Below, one piece after another: positions 25,286 to 34,089 of a stretch of 64,000 nt of DNA. The DNA comes from Devosia sediminis (lineage in GTDB: Bacteria > Pseudomonadota > Alphaproteobacteria > Rhizobiales > Devosiaceae), in assembly GCF_016411825.1 (NCBI RefSeq), contig NZ_JAEKMH010000001.1, positions 1,178,001-1,242,000 on the forward strand, read 5' to 3'. The translations under genes were made by a program, and so were the position numbers. Below the pieces are notes generated by a model. It had not been told where the DNA came from, did not search any database, and worked only from the letters and a program-made list of their open reading frames with translations. How positions within the stretch are numbered: position 1 is the stretch's first letter; every line of letters starts with the position of its first letter.

Positions 25286-25740
25286 AGTTCGCTGTTGCCG
25301 GATTGGTCGCCATGCTTGCCGTGCCGGCGCTGGCGCAGGAAGACCTTCGCATTGACCGCGAGTCTCTCTACGTGACCGATCCCGCGGCCTGCCAGGCGCT
25401 CGAAGACAAAGGTCTCGACGCCTGGATGGAGCATGATTTCCTGAGCCTCGATTTCGACGACGGCATCCAGTCGATGGAGTTCCACTGCAACTTCTTCGAC
25501 GTAAAGACACGCGAAGGATCGACGCATCTGTTTATCGACTCGATCTGCGAACTGCCTGGCGCCATCTATCCCGACGCGCTCGCGGTGACGCCCTATAGCG
25601 AGACGCAAATCCAGGTCGTTTCGGCCTTTGAGGCGACCATGGCCGCAACCGGCCAATTTGAAATGAGCAGCGAGGTTGCGACGCCCGGCGCGACGCTCTA
25701 CACACGCTGCGACAATCTGAGCGAGATCCCCGTTGACTGA
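25282..25740 (+). CDS. Small exported protein of unknown function
   Basis: A 152-residue protein with a signal peptide ([19 protein letters not shown], cleavage after ALA predicted), so it is likely periplasmic. The mature part is acidic with four cysteines (in [22 protein letters not shown] and YTRCDNL), enough for two disulfides. I do not recognise a family. The GTG start overlaps the GNAT stop (GTGA), and its own stop overlaps the TTG start of gatA, so it is embedded in the gatC-gatA operon. Context gives no reason for a periplasmic protein here. Confidence 0.8.
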   Translation: MKFAVAGLVAMLAVPALAQEDLRIDRESLYVTDPAACQALEDKGLDAWMEHDFLSLDFDDGIQSMEFHCNFFDVKTREGSTHLFIDSICELPGAIYPDALAVTPYSETQIQVVSAFEATMAATGQFEMSSEVATPGATLYTRCDNLSEIPVD

Positions 25741-27217
25741 CCTGACCAAGCTGAGCCTGGCCGATGCCCGCAAGGGCCTCAATGACAAGAGCTTCACTGC
25801 CCTTGAGCTGACTGACGCCTATATCGGCGCCATTGAAGCGGCCAATCCCAAGCTCAATGCCTATGTGGCGACGACGCCTGAAAAGGCGCGCGACATGGCG
25901 CGGGCCAGCGACGAAAAGCTCGGCAAGGGGCAGGGCGGTCCGCTGGAAGGCATTCCGCTCGGCATCAAGGACCTGTTTGCCACCAAGGGCGTGCATACCC
26001 AGGCGGCCAGCCACATCCTCGATGGCTTCAAGCCGGAATACGAGTCGACCGTAACCGCCAATCTCTGGCGCGATGGCGCGGTCATGCTGGGCAAGCTCAA
26101 CATGGACGAATTCGCCATGGGCTCGTCAAACGAGACCTCCTATTACGGCCCCGTGGTGAGCCCGTTCCGCGCCGAAGGCAGCAATGCCAACCTGGTGCCC
26201 GGCGGGTCGTCGGGTGGTTCGGCCGCGGCGGTTTCCGCCTGGCTCTGTGCTGCTGCGACGGCGACCGATACCGGCGGTTCGATCCGCCAGCCCGCTGCCT
26301 TTACCGGTACCGTCGGCATCAAGCCGACCTATGGTCGTGCTTCGCGCTGGGGCACGGTGGCCTTCGCATCCTCGCTCGACCAGGCCGGGCCGATCGCCCG
26401 CACCGTGGAAGACGCGGCCATGATGCTGACCTCGATGTCGGGTTTCGATCCCAAGGATTCGACCAGCGTCGATCTCCCGGTCCCCGATTTCGCCGCCGCC
26501 GTCGAACGTGGCGTCAAGGGCCTGACCATCGGCGTGCCCCGCGAATACCGCATGGACGGCATGCCGGGCGAAATCGAAAAGCTCTGGTCCGAGGGTCTTG
26601 AATGGCTCAAGGCCGAGGGTGCCTCGGTCAGGGACATTTCTCTGCCGCATACCAAATATGCCCTCCCTGCCTACTATATCGTGGCGCCGGCCGAAGCCTC
26701 GTCGAACCTGGCACGCTATGACGGCGTGAAATATGGCCTGCGCGTCACGGGCAAGGACATTACCGACCTTTACGAACTCACCCGCGCCGCCGGTTTCGGC
26801 CGCGAGGTGAAGCGCCGCATCATGATCGGCACCTATGTGCTTTCGGCCGGTTACTTCGACGCCTATTACGTCAAGGCGCAGAAGGTCCGCACGCTGATCA
26901 AAAAGGATTTCGAGGACGCCTTCCATGCCGGCGTCGACGCCATCCTGACCCCGGCCACGCCGTCGGCAGCCTTCGGCATCGGCGACGAGGCCCTCGCGGC
27001 CGATCCGGTGGCCATGTATCTCAACGACGTCTTCACGGTGACCGTCAACATGGCGGGCCTGCCTGGCATTGCCGTGCCGGCCGGCAAGGACGCGCAGGGG
27101 CTGCCGCTGGGCCTGCAGGTCATCGGCAAGCCGTTCGACGAAGAGACCCTGTTCGCGGCCGCCCGCGTCATCGAAAAGAGCGCAGGTGGCGATTTTGCCC
27201 CCAAGCAGTGGTGGTAG
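25733..27217 (+). CDS. gatA: Asp/Glu-tRNA(Asn/Gln) amidotransferase subunit A
   Basis: A 494-residue amidase-signature enzyme that releases ammonia from glutamine or asparagine. The Ser-cisSer-Lys triad is visible: Lys79 in [12 protein letters not shown], Ser159 in [11 protein letters not shown] and Ser183 in [11 protein letters not shown]. Length matches bacterial GatA (about 490). Translation starts at TTG 25733, overlapping the preceding gene by 8 bases, giving [16 protein letters not shown]. It works with GatC (upstream) and GatB (30395). AspRS is also encoded in this window, but whether tRNA(Asn), tRNA(Gln) or both are charged this way cannot be seen here. Confidence 0.97.
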   Translation: MTDLTKLSLADARKGLNDKSFTALELTDAYIGAIEAANPKLNAYVATTPEKARDMARASDEKLGKGQGGPLEGIPLGIKDLFATKGVHTQAASHILDGFKPEYESTVTANLWRDGAVMLGKLNMDEFAMGSSNETSYYGPVVSPFRAEGSNANLVPGGSSGGSAAAVSAWLCAAATATDTGGSIRQPAAFTGTVGIKPTYGRASRWGTVAFASSLDQAGPIARTVEDAAMMLTSMSGFDPKDSTSVDLPVPDFAAAVERGVKGLTIGVPREYRMDGMPGEIEKLWSEGLEWLKAEGASVRDISLPHTKYALPAYYIVAPAEASSNLARYDGVKYGLRVTGKDITDLYELTRAAGFGREVKRRIMIGTYVLSAGYFDAYYVKAQKVRTLIKKDFEDAFHAGVDAILTPATPSAAFGIGDEALAADPVAMYLNDVFTVTVNMAGLPGIAVPAGKDAQGLPLGLQVIGKPFDEETLFAAARVIEKSAGGDFAPKQWW

Positions 27218-27281
27218 GTCGTAACCTGTTACGCGGACGGTGGCGCTTGATTGTGCCGCCGTTCCGCACTATTTGCGGCCA

Positions 27282-27665
27282 ATGCACAAATTGAAACTGG
27301 TGGAGACGCGCCCAGCTGCCGCGTCCGGGCCAACAGGAAATCTGCCGATGGCCGTTGATATCTTTACTTCGCTCGACTGGTCCGAGCCGCCCAAGGACAT
27401 GAGCAAGCCGTTGCAGGCGCTCTGGTGGCTCAAGAAGGGCGAGTTGCGCGTCGGCGCGGAGTGGGAACGCGCTCATGCCATCGTCCAGTCCATGGAAGGC
27501 GTCCAAGCCTTCGACTGGGTTCACGCCCTGATGCACTGGATCGAAGCCGACATGGGCAATGCCGATTACTGGTATCGCCGCGCTGGCAAGCGCCGCGCTA
27601 CCGCCAGCGTGTCCCAGGAATGGGAACATATCGCCGCTGCGCTGAGCGACGTGACCAAGCACTAG
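27282..27665 (+). CDS. Conserved hypothetical protein (WYRRA motif family)
   Basis: A 127-residue soluble protein. The C-terminal half carries LQALWWLKKGE, WERAHAIVQSMEGVQAFDWVHALMHWIEADMGNADYWYRRAGK, a pattern I associate with an unnamed conserved proteobacterial family that looks like a single helical repeat. ATG 27282 is used; ATG 27348 (MAVDIF) would still include the conserved part. It follows gatA by 64 bases and may be in the same transcript. No function is known to me. Confidence 0.72.
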   Translation: MHKLKLVETRPAAASGPTGNLPMAVDIFTSLDWSEPPKDMSKPLQALWWLKKGELRVGAEWERAHAIVQSMEGVQAFDWVHALMHWIEADMGNADYWYRRAGKRRATASVSQEWEHIAAALSDVTKH

Positions 27666-27667
27666 TT

Positions 27668-27798
27668 CTTCTCCCCCTCGGGGAGAAGGTGGCGCGCAGC
27701 GCCGGATGAGGGGGATCTTTCCACCGATCCGGACTAACCGGACAATCCCCCTCATCCGGCTCGGCTGCGCCGAGCCACCTCTCCCCGATGGGGAGAGG
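27668..27798. repeat. Inverted pair of interspersed palindromic repeats
   Basis: Two copies, ttctccccctcggggagaaggtggc..gccggatgaggggg and its approximate reverse complement ccccctcatccggc..gagccacctctccccgatggggagagg, flank a short spacer containing tttccaccgatccggac/taaccggac. They sit between convergent genes. Same class as the repeats at 7963, 12786 and 16706. Confidence 0.75.
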
Positions 27799-27807
27799 AA
27801 TACCGGC

Positions 27808-28065
27808 CTACCTGTTATCCAACTGGCTGCGCACCAGCTCCAGCCCCCGCCTGGTGATGCGGTAGGGATGGCCGCCGTGGGATTTTATCGCCTTCTTCGC
27901 CTTGAGCTTGTTGAAGATGAGCGGCGTCAGGCCGCTCATCAGCCAGCCATCGCGGCTGAAGAACTCAAAATCGACAATCCTGCCGCGCTCGTCCTTGATG
28001 GCGGCGATGCAGCCGCCCTGCGCGAGTGCGTGAAGCACCCGCTGTTCGTTCCGGGAAATATCCAT
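27808..28065 (-). CDS. yjhX: YjhX family protein (UPF0386), possible toxin
   Basis: An 85-residue protein identical in length to E. coli YjhX. The matching segments are MDISRNEQRVLHALAQGG, GRIVDFEFFSRDGWLM and KAKKAIKSHGGHPYRITRRGLELVRSQLDNR; the C-terminus resembles E. coli YjhX (..RAQPDNR). In E. coli YjhX is reported as the toxin of the YjhX-YjhQ pair, where YjhQ is a GNAT acetyltransferase. No GNAT gene is adjacent on this strand, so this copy may act alone as a DNA-binding-like protein. ATG 28065 starts the conserved region; a longer in-frame start at 28155 is unlikely. Confidence 0.88.
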   Translation of the reverse strand: MDISRNEQRVLHALAQGGCIAAIKDERGRIVDFEFFSRDGWLMSGLTPLIFNKLKAKKAIKSHGGHPYRITRRGLELVRSQLDNR

Positions 28066-28210
28066 GGGAAGTCTAAAGCCTGAATGTGCGGGCGTTCGAC
28101 CCGCGAACAAACTTGGCCGCGTCCCGCAGGTGCGGGCGGCGTCCGGTTCATTCATGCCCCGTCGCGTCGGACGGGGTCTCAGGCAATCTCAGACTGTGTA
28201 GACATGGATT

Positions 28211-28924
28211 TCAGCGTAGCCTGAGGCCGTGCGTCTCGCCAGTGCGCAACGGCCACAGTGCGGGGGCAATTGCAGCCTTCGGCCGTTCGGCTGCCCTTTG
28301 CTGGCCGATGAGGATGGCCGCGCCTGTGCCGACGAACCACATGGTCTGCGGCCAGACCGCGAGGCGCTCCATGGCGCCACGCCCAAATGGAACGATGCCC
28401 ATCGAGTAACACAGTCCGGCGAGCACGATGACAAGACCGGTCAGGGCCGTCCAGCGTGCGAAGGTGGGCGACGAAGCCCAGCACACGCCGGCCATGATGA
28501 GGAAGGCGATGCCCGGGGCCGCAATGGCAGTCACCGCGCCGTGGCTATGCAGGGCAAGCTCATAGTCGAGCGGCACCAGGCCGACGACCATGGCGCCCAC
28601 GCCGCCCAGCGCCAGCAGCAGCAATGCCGCCGACATCGGGAGACTGGACGGCCAGAGGCTGCGCGTCAGCCAGGCGCCCAGGATAGTAAGAACGCCGTGA
28701 AGCACGATGCCGGTATTGAACACCACGTGCAGGGGCGAGCATTGGATATCCGAACTGCCCGATGTCGGCCAGAAATGGACCCCGCAGGTGGTTATGCCCA
28801 GCATGCTGATGTCGTGCAGGAACAGGTTGTGTTCAGGATAGAGCGACTGGGCCGCGAACTGCGCGACGAAGAACTGGACGCTCATCAGCCAGCAGAGGGC
28901 ACCAAGACGAACCTGACCAAGCAT
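28211..28924 (-). CDS. DUF998 family membrane protein
   Basis: A 237-residue protein with about six hydrophobic helices. The pattern LYPEHNLFLHDISMLGITTCG..SSDIQCSPLHVVFNTGIVLHG and GLVPLDYELALHSHGAVTA matches DUF998, a family of six- or seven-helix proteins of unknown function. Several histidines cluster at membrane edges, as is common in heme- or metal-binding membrane proteins, but no such function is proven. It diverges from the chorismate mutase gene. Confidence 0.85.
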   Translation of the reverse strand: MLGQVRLGALCWLMSVQFFVAQFAAQSLYPEHNLFLHDISMLGITTCGVHFWPTSGSSDIQCSPLHVVFNTGIVLHGVLTILGAWLTRSLWPSSLPMSAALLLLALGGVGAMVVGLVPLDYELALHSHGAVTAIAAPGIAFLIMAGVCWASSPTFARWTALTGLVIVLAGLCYSMGIVPFGRGAMERLAVWPQTMWFVGTGAAILIGQQRAAERPKAAIAPALWPLRTGETHGLRLR

Positions 28925-29051
28925 CGACTTCTCCTACACTGGCAAAATGCCAGAACGGACAAACTGTTCCGCCGCGCCCATCCGCCGGGTTGAAATCGTG
29001 CGGCGAGGCGTGCAAACAAGCCCTCGACTGACGAAATATTGGGGAAGACCT

Positions 29052-29366
29052 GTGACCGCCGCCAAACTGCCAGCCCAATGCGAGAGCAAGGATGACGTCC
29101 GCGCCGAGATCGACCGGATCGACCAGGCGCTGCTCAGCCTCTTCGCCGAGCGCCACGGTTATGTGACGCGCATGGCCGAGATCAAGACGGACCCGCATGA
29201 AGCCTATGATCCGGCCCGGATCGAGGCGGTTATAGGCAAGGTCAGGTCACGCAGTTTGGACCTTGATCTCGACGAAGATCAGGCCGAACTTATCTGGCGG
29301 ACCCTGATCAACTGGAACGTCAACTACGAGAAGGGCATCATCGCGGCGCGCAAGCGCGCAAAATAG
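29052..29366 (+). CDS. Chorismate mutase, AroQ class
   Basis: A 104-residue all-helical enzyme converting chorismate to prephenate. The N-terminal ESKDDVRAEIDRIDQALLSLFAERHGYVTRMAEIK includes the first active-site arginine and the R-x-x-Y/V-x-x-x-A-x-x-K helix; the remainder (DPARIEAVIGKVR and WRTLINWNVNYEKG) completes the fold. GTG 29052 is favoured; an ATG at 28947 would add 35 residues without family similarity. Monofunctional AroQ of this size is typical in rhizobia. Two GNAT genes and gatB follow on the same strand. Confidence 0.93.
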   Translation: MTAAKLPAQCESKDDVRAEIDRIDQALLSLFAERHGYVTRMAEIKTDPHEAYDPARIEAVIGKVRSRSLDLDLDEDQAELIWRTLINWNVNYEKGIIAARKRAK

Positions 29367-29375
29367 GAGGCAGTC

Positions 29376-29885
29376 ATGCCAGGCATTCGGATACGCAAGG
29401 CGGAAATCACGGATGCCCCACGACTTGCGGATATTGCCTATCGCGCCTGGGAAACCGGCATCTTGCCCCTTCTCACCGACCGGCCCGGCCTCCGGGAGGC
29501 GGAGCGTCGGCGCCTTTCCCATGCCGTGGGACATGGCTGGCGCAGCACGATCGTGGCCGAAATCGACGGGGTCGTGACGGGCTGGTGCTCCCGCGTGCCT
29601 GGGCGCAGCTACATTCCCTATCTCTTCGTGATCCCTGAAATGCAGGGCAATGGCATCGGCGCCACGCTGCTCGACCGCATGGAAATGATGCTCGAACTGC
29701 AGGGCGCCGAACGGGTGCATCTCGAAACCCCTGCCGATCATGTGCGCGCCGTGCGCTTCTACGAGCGGCAGGGCTATCGCATCCTGGCGCTGCGCCCCGA
29801 CGGACGGGAGGGGCATGACCCCTTTGTCAGCGTCCATCTCGAAAAGCGGCTGAAGCCCTATGACGGCGAGATCGGCGACGAGTGA
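29376..29885 (+). CDS. GNAT family N-acetyltransferase (first of tandem pair)
   Basis: A 169-residue acetyltransferase. The fold-defining pieces are IRIRKAEITDAPRLADIAYRAWE at the N-terminus, YIPYLFVIPEMQGNGIGATLLDRM (acetyl-CoA loop, Q-x-x-G-I-G) and VHLETPADHVRAVRFYERQGYRIL. It starts 10 bases after the chorismate mutase stop, with AGGAGG 5 bases upstream. The next GNAT gene overlaps its stop by 4 bases (GTGA), so the pair are co-expressed. The substrate is not evident. Confidence 0.92.
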   Translation: MPGIRIRKAEITDAPRLADIAYRAWETGILPLLTDRPGLREAERRRLSHAVGHGWRSTIVAEIDGVVTGWCSRVPGRSYIPYLFVIPEMQGNGIGATLLDRMEMMLELQGAERVHLETPADHVRAVRFYERQGYRILALRPDGREGHDPFVSVHLEKRLKPYDGEIGDE

Positions 29886-30382
29886 GGCGACCGGGTTTGC
29901 TGATTGAACGGGCCGATCCGGCCCTTGCCGAAAAGATGGGTGAAGTCGGCCTTGGCGCCTGGGCGCAGAGCGCGTTTGGCATGCACGATGCAGGCCGGAC
30001 GGATCGCCACAAGCTGCGTCAAGAATTCATCCGGTTCTGCCGCGAAAAGCCCGAGACCATCCTGGTTGCCGGAGCGGACGGGAAAATCCTCGGCTGGGGT
30101 GCGCGCGAGGATATGGACAATATCATCTCCGATCTCTGGGTCGGCCCACATGCGCAGGGGCAAGGGGTCGGAGCGGCCTTGCTTGCCGCGCTGGAAGAGG
30201 CTATCGCCAAGCAGGGTCTCGGTTTTGCCGAACTCGAAACTTTCGCCGGCAATGCCGGGGCGGTACGCTTCTACGAGCGCCATGGCTATGAGGCCGTCTG
30301 GCGCGGCATGAAGTTTTCCGCCAGCCTGAATTATGAACTCGACAAGGTCCGCTTTCGCAAGTCTCTGCGGGAAGCGGCATAG
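29882..30382 (+). CDS. GNAT family N-acetyltransferase (second of tandem pair)
   Basis: A 166-residue acetyltransferase starting at a GTG that overlaps the previous stop. The core VGPHAQGQGVGAALLAALEEAIAKQGL contains the Q-G-Q-G-V-G acetyl-CoA loop, and LETFAGNAGAVRFYERHGYEAVWRG is the usual C-terminal strand-helix. Although it shares a fold and the NxxAVRFYERxGY ending with its neighbour, overall identity is low, so this is not a recent duplication. gatB starts 12 bases later and probably shares the transcript. Confidence 0.92.
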   Translation: MRRPGLLIERADPALAEKMGEVGLGAWAQSAFGMHDAGRTDRHKLRQEFIRFCREKPETILVAGADGKILGWGAREDMDNIISDLWVGPHAQGQGVGAALLAALEEAIAKQGLGFAELETFAGNAGAVRFYERHGYEAVWRGMKFSASLNYELDKVRFRKSLREAA

Positions 30383-30394
30383 GACTGCCCGAAC

Positions 30395-31894
30395 ATGACC
30401 CTCGTTGATACCCGCACCCCCGACAAGAAGCGCCTGATTTCCGGTTCGACCGGCGACTGGGAAGTGATCATCGGCATGGAAGTGCACGCCCAGGTGACAT
30501 CGGAGAGCAAGCTGTTCTCGGGCTCCTCGACGGCCTTCGGTAATCCGCCCAATGCCAATGTCAGTTTCGTGGATGCGGCCATGCCCGGCATGCTGCCCAC
30601 CATCAATGAGGAATGCGTCCGCCAGGCCGTCCGTACAGGTCTCGGGCTCAAGGCAAAGATCAACAAGCGCTCGGTGTTCGACCGGAAGAACTATTTCTAT
30701 CCGGACCTGCCGCAGGGCTACCAGATTTCGCAGTTCAAGGATCCGATCGTCGGCGAGGGTAAAGTGCTGCTCGATGTCGATGGCGAGCGGATCGAGATTG
30801 GCATCGAGCGCCTGCATCTCGAGCAGGACGCTGGCAAGTCGATCCACGACCAGCATCCCAATATGAGCTTCGTCGACCTCAACCGCTCCGGCGTGGCGCT
30901 GATGGAGATCGTCTCCAAGCCCGACCTGCGCTCCTCGGAAGAGGCGAAGGCTTATCTTTCGAAGCTGCGCACCATCCTGCGCTATCTCGGCACCTGCGAC
31001 GGCAATATGGAGCAGGGCTCCATGCGTGCCGACGTGAACGTCTCGGTGCGTCGTCCGGGCGGGGAATTCGGCACGCGCTGCGAGATCAAGAACGTCAACT
31101 CGATCCGCTTTGCCGGCCAGGCCATCGAATACGAGGCGCGCCGCCAGATCGACATTCTGGAAGACGGCGGCTCGATCGACCAGGAAACCCGGCTCTTCGA
31201 CCCCAAGAACGGCGAAACCCGCTCGATGCGGTCCAAGGAAGAAGCGCATGACTATCGCTACTTCCCCGATCCGGACCTGCTGCCGCTCGAATTCGACGAT
31301 GCCTTCGTCGCCGAACTGGGCCAGAACCTTCCCGAGCTTCCGGACGAAAAGCAGGCGCGCTTCATCGCCGACTATGGCGTCACCGCCTATGACGCGATGG
31401 TGCTGACGCTGGATCGCGAGACGGCCGACTATTACGAGGCCTGCGTCGCTCATGGAGGAACCAAGCGTGACGGCAAGGCCGTTGCCAACATCCTCAATGC
31501 CGACGTGGCGGCCTTTGCCAACAGCCAGGGCCTGGCCGTGTGGGAAACGCACCTGAAGCCGGCGCAGATCGCCGGGCTGGTCGACCTCATCGCCGGCGGC
31601 ACGATTTCGTCCAAGGGCGGCAAGGACGTGCTGCAGATTCTGATTGCCGAAGAGCCCGAAGGCGACCCGGCCGAGATCGTCGAACGCCGCGGCCTTAAGC
31701 AGGTGACCGATCTCGGGGCCATCGAGAAGATCGTCGACGAAATCATCGCCGCCAATCCCGACCAGGTCGAAAAGGTCAAGGCCAAGCCGACCATTATCGG
31801 CTGGTTCGTGGGCCAGGCGATGAAAGCCTCGGGCGGCAAGGCCAACCCGCAGGCGCTCAACGAGCTGATGAAATCCAAGCTCGGGATCGAGTAG
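30395..31894 (+). CDS. gatB: Asp/Glu-tRNA(Asn/Gln) amidotransferase subunit B
   Basis: A 499-residue kinase-like subunit of GatCAB that binds the misacylated tRNA and activates its acid side chain. Diagnostic blocks are [13 protein letters not shown] near residue 26, [46 protein letters not shown] and [11 protein letters not shown] in the cradle domain, then the helical and YqeY-like tail (from about 360) that contacts the tRNA. Length is normal. It is about 3.2 kb downstream of gatA, separated by six genes including two on the opposite strand, so it cannot be simply co-transcribed with gatCA. A strong terminator follows. Confidence 0.97.
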   Translation: MTLVDTRTPDKKRLISGSTGDWEVIIGMEVHAQVTSESKLFSGSSTAFGNPPNANVSFVDAAMPGMLPTINEECVRQAVRTGLGLKAKINKRSVFDRKNYFYPDLPQGYQISQFKDPIVGEGKVLLDVDGERIEIGIERLHLEQDAGKSIHDQHPNMSFVDLNRSGVALMEIVSKPDLRSSEEAKAYLSKLRTILRYLGTCDGNMEQGSMRADVNVSVRRPGGEFGTRCEIKNVNSIRFAGQAIEYEARRQIDILEDGGSIDQETRLFDPKNGETRSMRSKEEAHDYRYFPDPDLLPLEFDDAFVAELGQNLPELPDEKQARFIADYGVTAYDAMVLTLDRETADYYEACVAHGGTKRDGKAVANILNADVAAFANSQGLAVWETHLKPAQIAGLVDLIAGGTISSKGGKDVLQILIAEEPEGDPAEIVERRGLKQVTDLGAIEKIVDEIIAANPDQVEKVKAKPTIIGWFVGQAMKASGGKANPQALNELMKSKLGIE

Positions 31895-31902
31895 ACACAA
31901 AA

Positions 31903-31922
31903 AGGGGGCCGGTCGGCCCCCT
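31903..31922. terminator. Intrinsic terminator after gatB
   Basis: Perfect 8-base stem agggggcc/ggccccct with a 4-base loop, preceded by an A-run and followed by attttcttt. The symmetric A/T flanks allow it to end gatB on the plus strand and the small proline-rich gene on the minus strand. Confidence 0.85.
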
Positions 31923-31942
31923 ATTTTCTTTCCCCTCCGCCC

Positions 31943-32134
31943 TTACGGCGCCGGGTCGTTTTCCGGATCGACCGGCCGATTGGGGTCGACTGGAAATTCC
32001 TGTTCCTCCCGCAGCGTGGTGCTGTGGGGATTGTCGGTATCCTCGGTGGGCGCATAGGCCGGCATGGGCGGGACGCCGTCGCGATGGATTTCGCGGTTTT
32101 CCGGGCGGCGTTCGAGATGATCGGGCATGGTCAA
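31943..32134 (-). CDS. Small proline/charge-rich protein
   Basis: A 63-residue hydrophilic protein (ATG 32134, with a second possible ATG two codons later at 32128). It is rich in Pro, Glu, Asp and Arg and looks intrinsically disordered. Its ATG overlaps the stop of the upstream proline-rich gene by 4 bases (ATGA), good evidence that both are real coding genes. I know of similar small disordered proteins annotated as hypothetical in Hyphomicrobiales; no function is assigned. It ends toward the gatB terminator. Confidence 0.65.
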   Translation of the reverse strand: MTMPDHLERRPENREIHRDGVPPMPAYAPTEDTDNPHSTTLREEQEFPVDPNRPVDPENDPAP

Positions 32135-32343
32135 ACCTCCCTTGGACGTGGGTCATGGCCGGGATCGGGCGGGATCTCGGGCATCGGGTTGGGGGCAGGG
32201 TCCTCGATGGGCTGATCCGGAGTCGGGACTTCGGCCGGGCGCGGCGGCACCGGGTCAACCGGCTGTGGCTGTGGCGGCTCTGGCTGCGGCACGATCTCGG
32301 GGATCGGGCGCGGGTCGATGTCGGGTCTCGTCGGATCAGCCAT
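32131..32343 (-). CDS. Proline-rich repeat protein, 70 residues
   Basis: A 70-residue protein, roughly one-third proline, built of P-x-P and D-P units (PRPIPEIVPQPEPPQPQPVDP and similar). It has no hydrophobic helix or signal peptide and should be extended and disordered. The ATG is preceded by a GGAG-type ribosome-binding site (complement of ctctcctgctc). It is translationally coupled to the next small gene. It might be a linker or surface-binding polypeptide, but this is speculation; the composition alone is what is observed. Confidence 0.65.
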   Translation of the reverse strand: MADPTRPDIDPRPIPEIVPQPEPPQPQPVDPVPPRPAEVPTPDQPIEDPAPNPMPEIPPDPGHDPRPREV

Positions 32344-32396
32344 GTCACTCTCCTGCTCGAGGCCGAACGGCAGGGCAGCAGGAGAGTTCCATCACA

Positions 32397-33287
32397 CTAG
32401 GCTGGAGCGCGGCGCCAGATCTGGCGAATGCGGCCGTCGATGAACAGCAAGCCGAAGAAGATCACCAGCATCCCCAGCAACTGGATGGGCAGGATCGACT
32501 CGCCGAGCACGGTGACGCCGATGATCAGGGCCGAAATCGGGGCGATGAAGGTGGTGGTGGCGAAGTTGGTGGCGCCGACCCGCGGCAGGATGCGGTACAT
32601 GATCTGGAAGGTGAAGGCGGTCGACAAGAGGCCGATGGCCAGCGCCGCGGCCCAGGTGGATGGCTGGGTCATGACTGGCACGCCTTCGGAGAAGAAGGCG
32701 ACGGGGATGGCGATGACGGCGGCACCGGTCAGTGCGATCGATGCAAAGGCCGTCGGTTCCACATGTTTGAAGCTGCGGGTGATGTTGAGAGTGAGCGCGT
32801 AGCAGATGGTCGCCCCCAGGCACGCTGCCACGGCCCAGAGCTGGGTGGTGCCGCCCGCGGAGAGTGCAGGGGAGATGAGAATGGCTGCCCCGACAAAGCC
32901 GATGCCGACGCCGGTGAACTTGGTCGCTGTGCCCTTTTCGCCGCCTATCCAGAAATGCGAGATGACGGCGGTGACCATGGGGGTCAGGGCGTTGATGATC
33001 GCGGCGATGCCGCTGGCCAGATGCGCCTGGGCCAGCGGGAACAGGGCGAAGGGAATGGCATAGGCGACCACGCCGAGACCGGCGAGCTGCAGCCAGAGGA
33101 CGGGGTCGCGCGGGATCGGCTTGCGCAGGGCGACCATCACGGCCCAGCAGCCGAGCGCGCCGATGCCGACGCGCAAGGACGTCACCCAGAGCGGTCCGAG
33201 TTCACGGATCAGGATGGCGTTGAAGACAAAGGAGCAGCCCCAGATGGCGCCGAGCAGGACAATCCAGAACCAGTCGCGCAGACTCAT
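32397..33287 (-). CDS. EamA/DMT family transporter
   Basis: A 296-residue inner-membrane protein with ten predicted helices arranged as two EamA repeats. The first repeat opens WIVLLGAIWGCSFVFNAILIRELGPLW; the second includes GSALTGAAVIAIPV and ILGMLVIFFGLLF near the end. The family exports amino acids, nucleosides or other metabolites; the substrate cannot be predicted. The gene is monocistronic in appearance, with the proline-rich genes about 50 bases downstream on the same strand. The 213 bases upstream, before purN, hold nothing I recognise. Confidence 0.92.
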   Translation of the reverse strand: MSLRDWFWIVLLGAIWGCSFVFNAILIRELGPLWVTSLRVGIGALGCWAVMVALRKPIPRDPVLWLQLAGLGVVAYAIPFALFPLAQAHLASGIAAIINALTPMVTAVISHFWIGGEKGTATKFTGVGIGFVGAAILISPALSAGGTTQLWAVAACLGATICYALTLNITRSFKHVEPTAFASIALTGAAVIAIPVAFFSEGVPVMTQPSTWAAALAIGLLSTAFTFQIMYRILPRVGATNFATTTFIAPISALIIGVTVLGESILPIQLLGMLVIFFGLLFIDGRIRQIWRRAPA

Positions 33288-33501
33288 TTGCAGTTACCCT
33301 CGAACAAGGCGCGCACGCTACGCCCGGCCAGAACAAAGGTCGAACCGATTTTAACGATGGTGGCGATCAATTGTAGTGATGAATGGCGATTGCGCCTTGC
33401 TGACACCACCGCCAGCATCGAATCCCGCTGGCCCAAACGGCAAGCGACCGCGGTAACCTGCAGTCCGCCGGAGCTGACGATGGAGCCGTGGCCAGAGGAA
33501 C

Positions 33502-34089
33502 CTAGAAGCGCACATCGCCGCTGGCCAGCAGGCGCAGCGCCTCAGGGTAGATGCGGTGTTCTTCCACCAGCACTCGTGCCGAGAGCGTCGCGGGCGTATC
33601 GTCGGGCAGGACCGGCACGCGGGCCTGGAGAATGACTGGCCCTTCGTCGAGGCCGGGGGTGACGAAATGGACCGAGCAGCCATGCTCGGTCGCGCCGTCG
33701 GCCAGAACGCGCTCGTGTGTATCGAGGCCCTTGTAGGCCGGCAGCAGCGAGGGATGGATGTTGATCATCCGACCCTGCCAGCGGAGGACAAAATCCTCGC
33801 CCAGGATGCGCATGAAGCCGGCGAGGCACACATAGTCGACCTCCCAGCTTTCGAGCACCCGGGTCATGGTGTCTTCGAACATTTCCCGGCTGGGGAACTT
33901 GCTCTGGGCCAGGGAAGCCGTGGCAATGCCATGGGCAGCGGCGGTGTCGAGGCCCGCCGCTGCGGCCCTGTTGGACAGGACACCGACGATCTCGGCCGGA
34001 TAGTCGGCAGCCTTGGCGGCCTCGATCAGCGCGGCCATGTTGGAGCCACGGCCGGAGATCAGGACGGCGACGCGCTTCCTCGCCGTCAC
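33502..34089 (-). CDS. purN: Phosphoribosylglycinamide formyltransferase
   Basis: A 195-residue enzyme of purine synthesis that transfers the formyl group from 10-formyl-THF to GAR. Phosphate-binding loop [11 protein letters not shown], the catalytic Asn/His in [13 protein letters not shown] (near 104-116) and the Asp in [12 protein letters not shown] (near 140-151) are present. The GTG start overlaps the purM stop by 4 bases, the usual purM-purN coupling. Length matches E. coli PurN (212) minus a short tail. Confidence 0.96.
   Translation of the reverse strand: MTARKRVAVLISGRGSNMAALIEAAKAADYPAEIVGVLSNRAAAAGLDTAAAHGIATASLAQSKFPSREMFEDTMTRVLESWEVDYVCLAGFMRILGEDFVLRWQGRMINIHPSLLPAYKGLDTHERVLADGATEHGCSVHFVTPGLDEGPVILQARVPVLPDDTPATLSARVLVEEHRIYPEALRLLASGDVRF

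Noticed and set aside
32127..33635. 502-codon plus-strand frame opposite the proline-rich and EamA genes
   Set aside because: Composition is Gly/Asp/Gln-rich antisense sequence; the minus-strand EamA protein has clear helices and family motifs.
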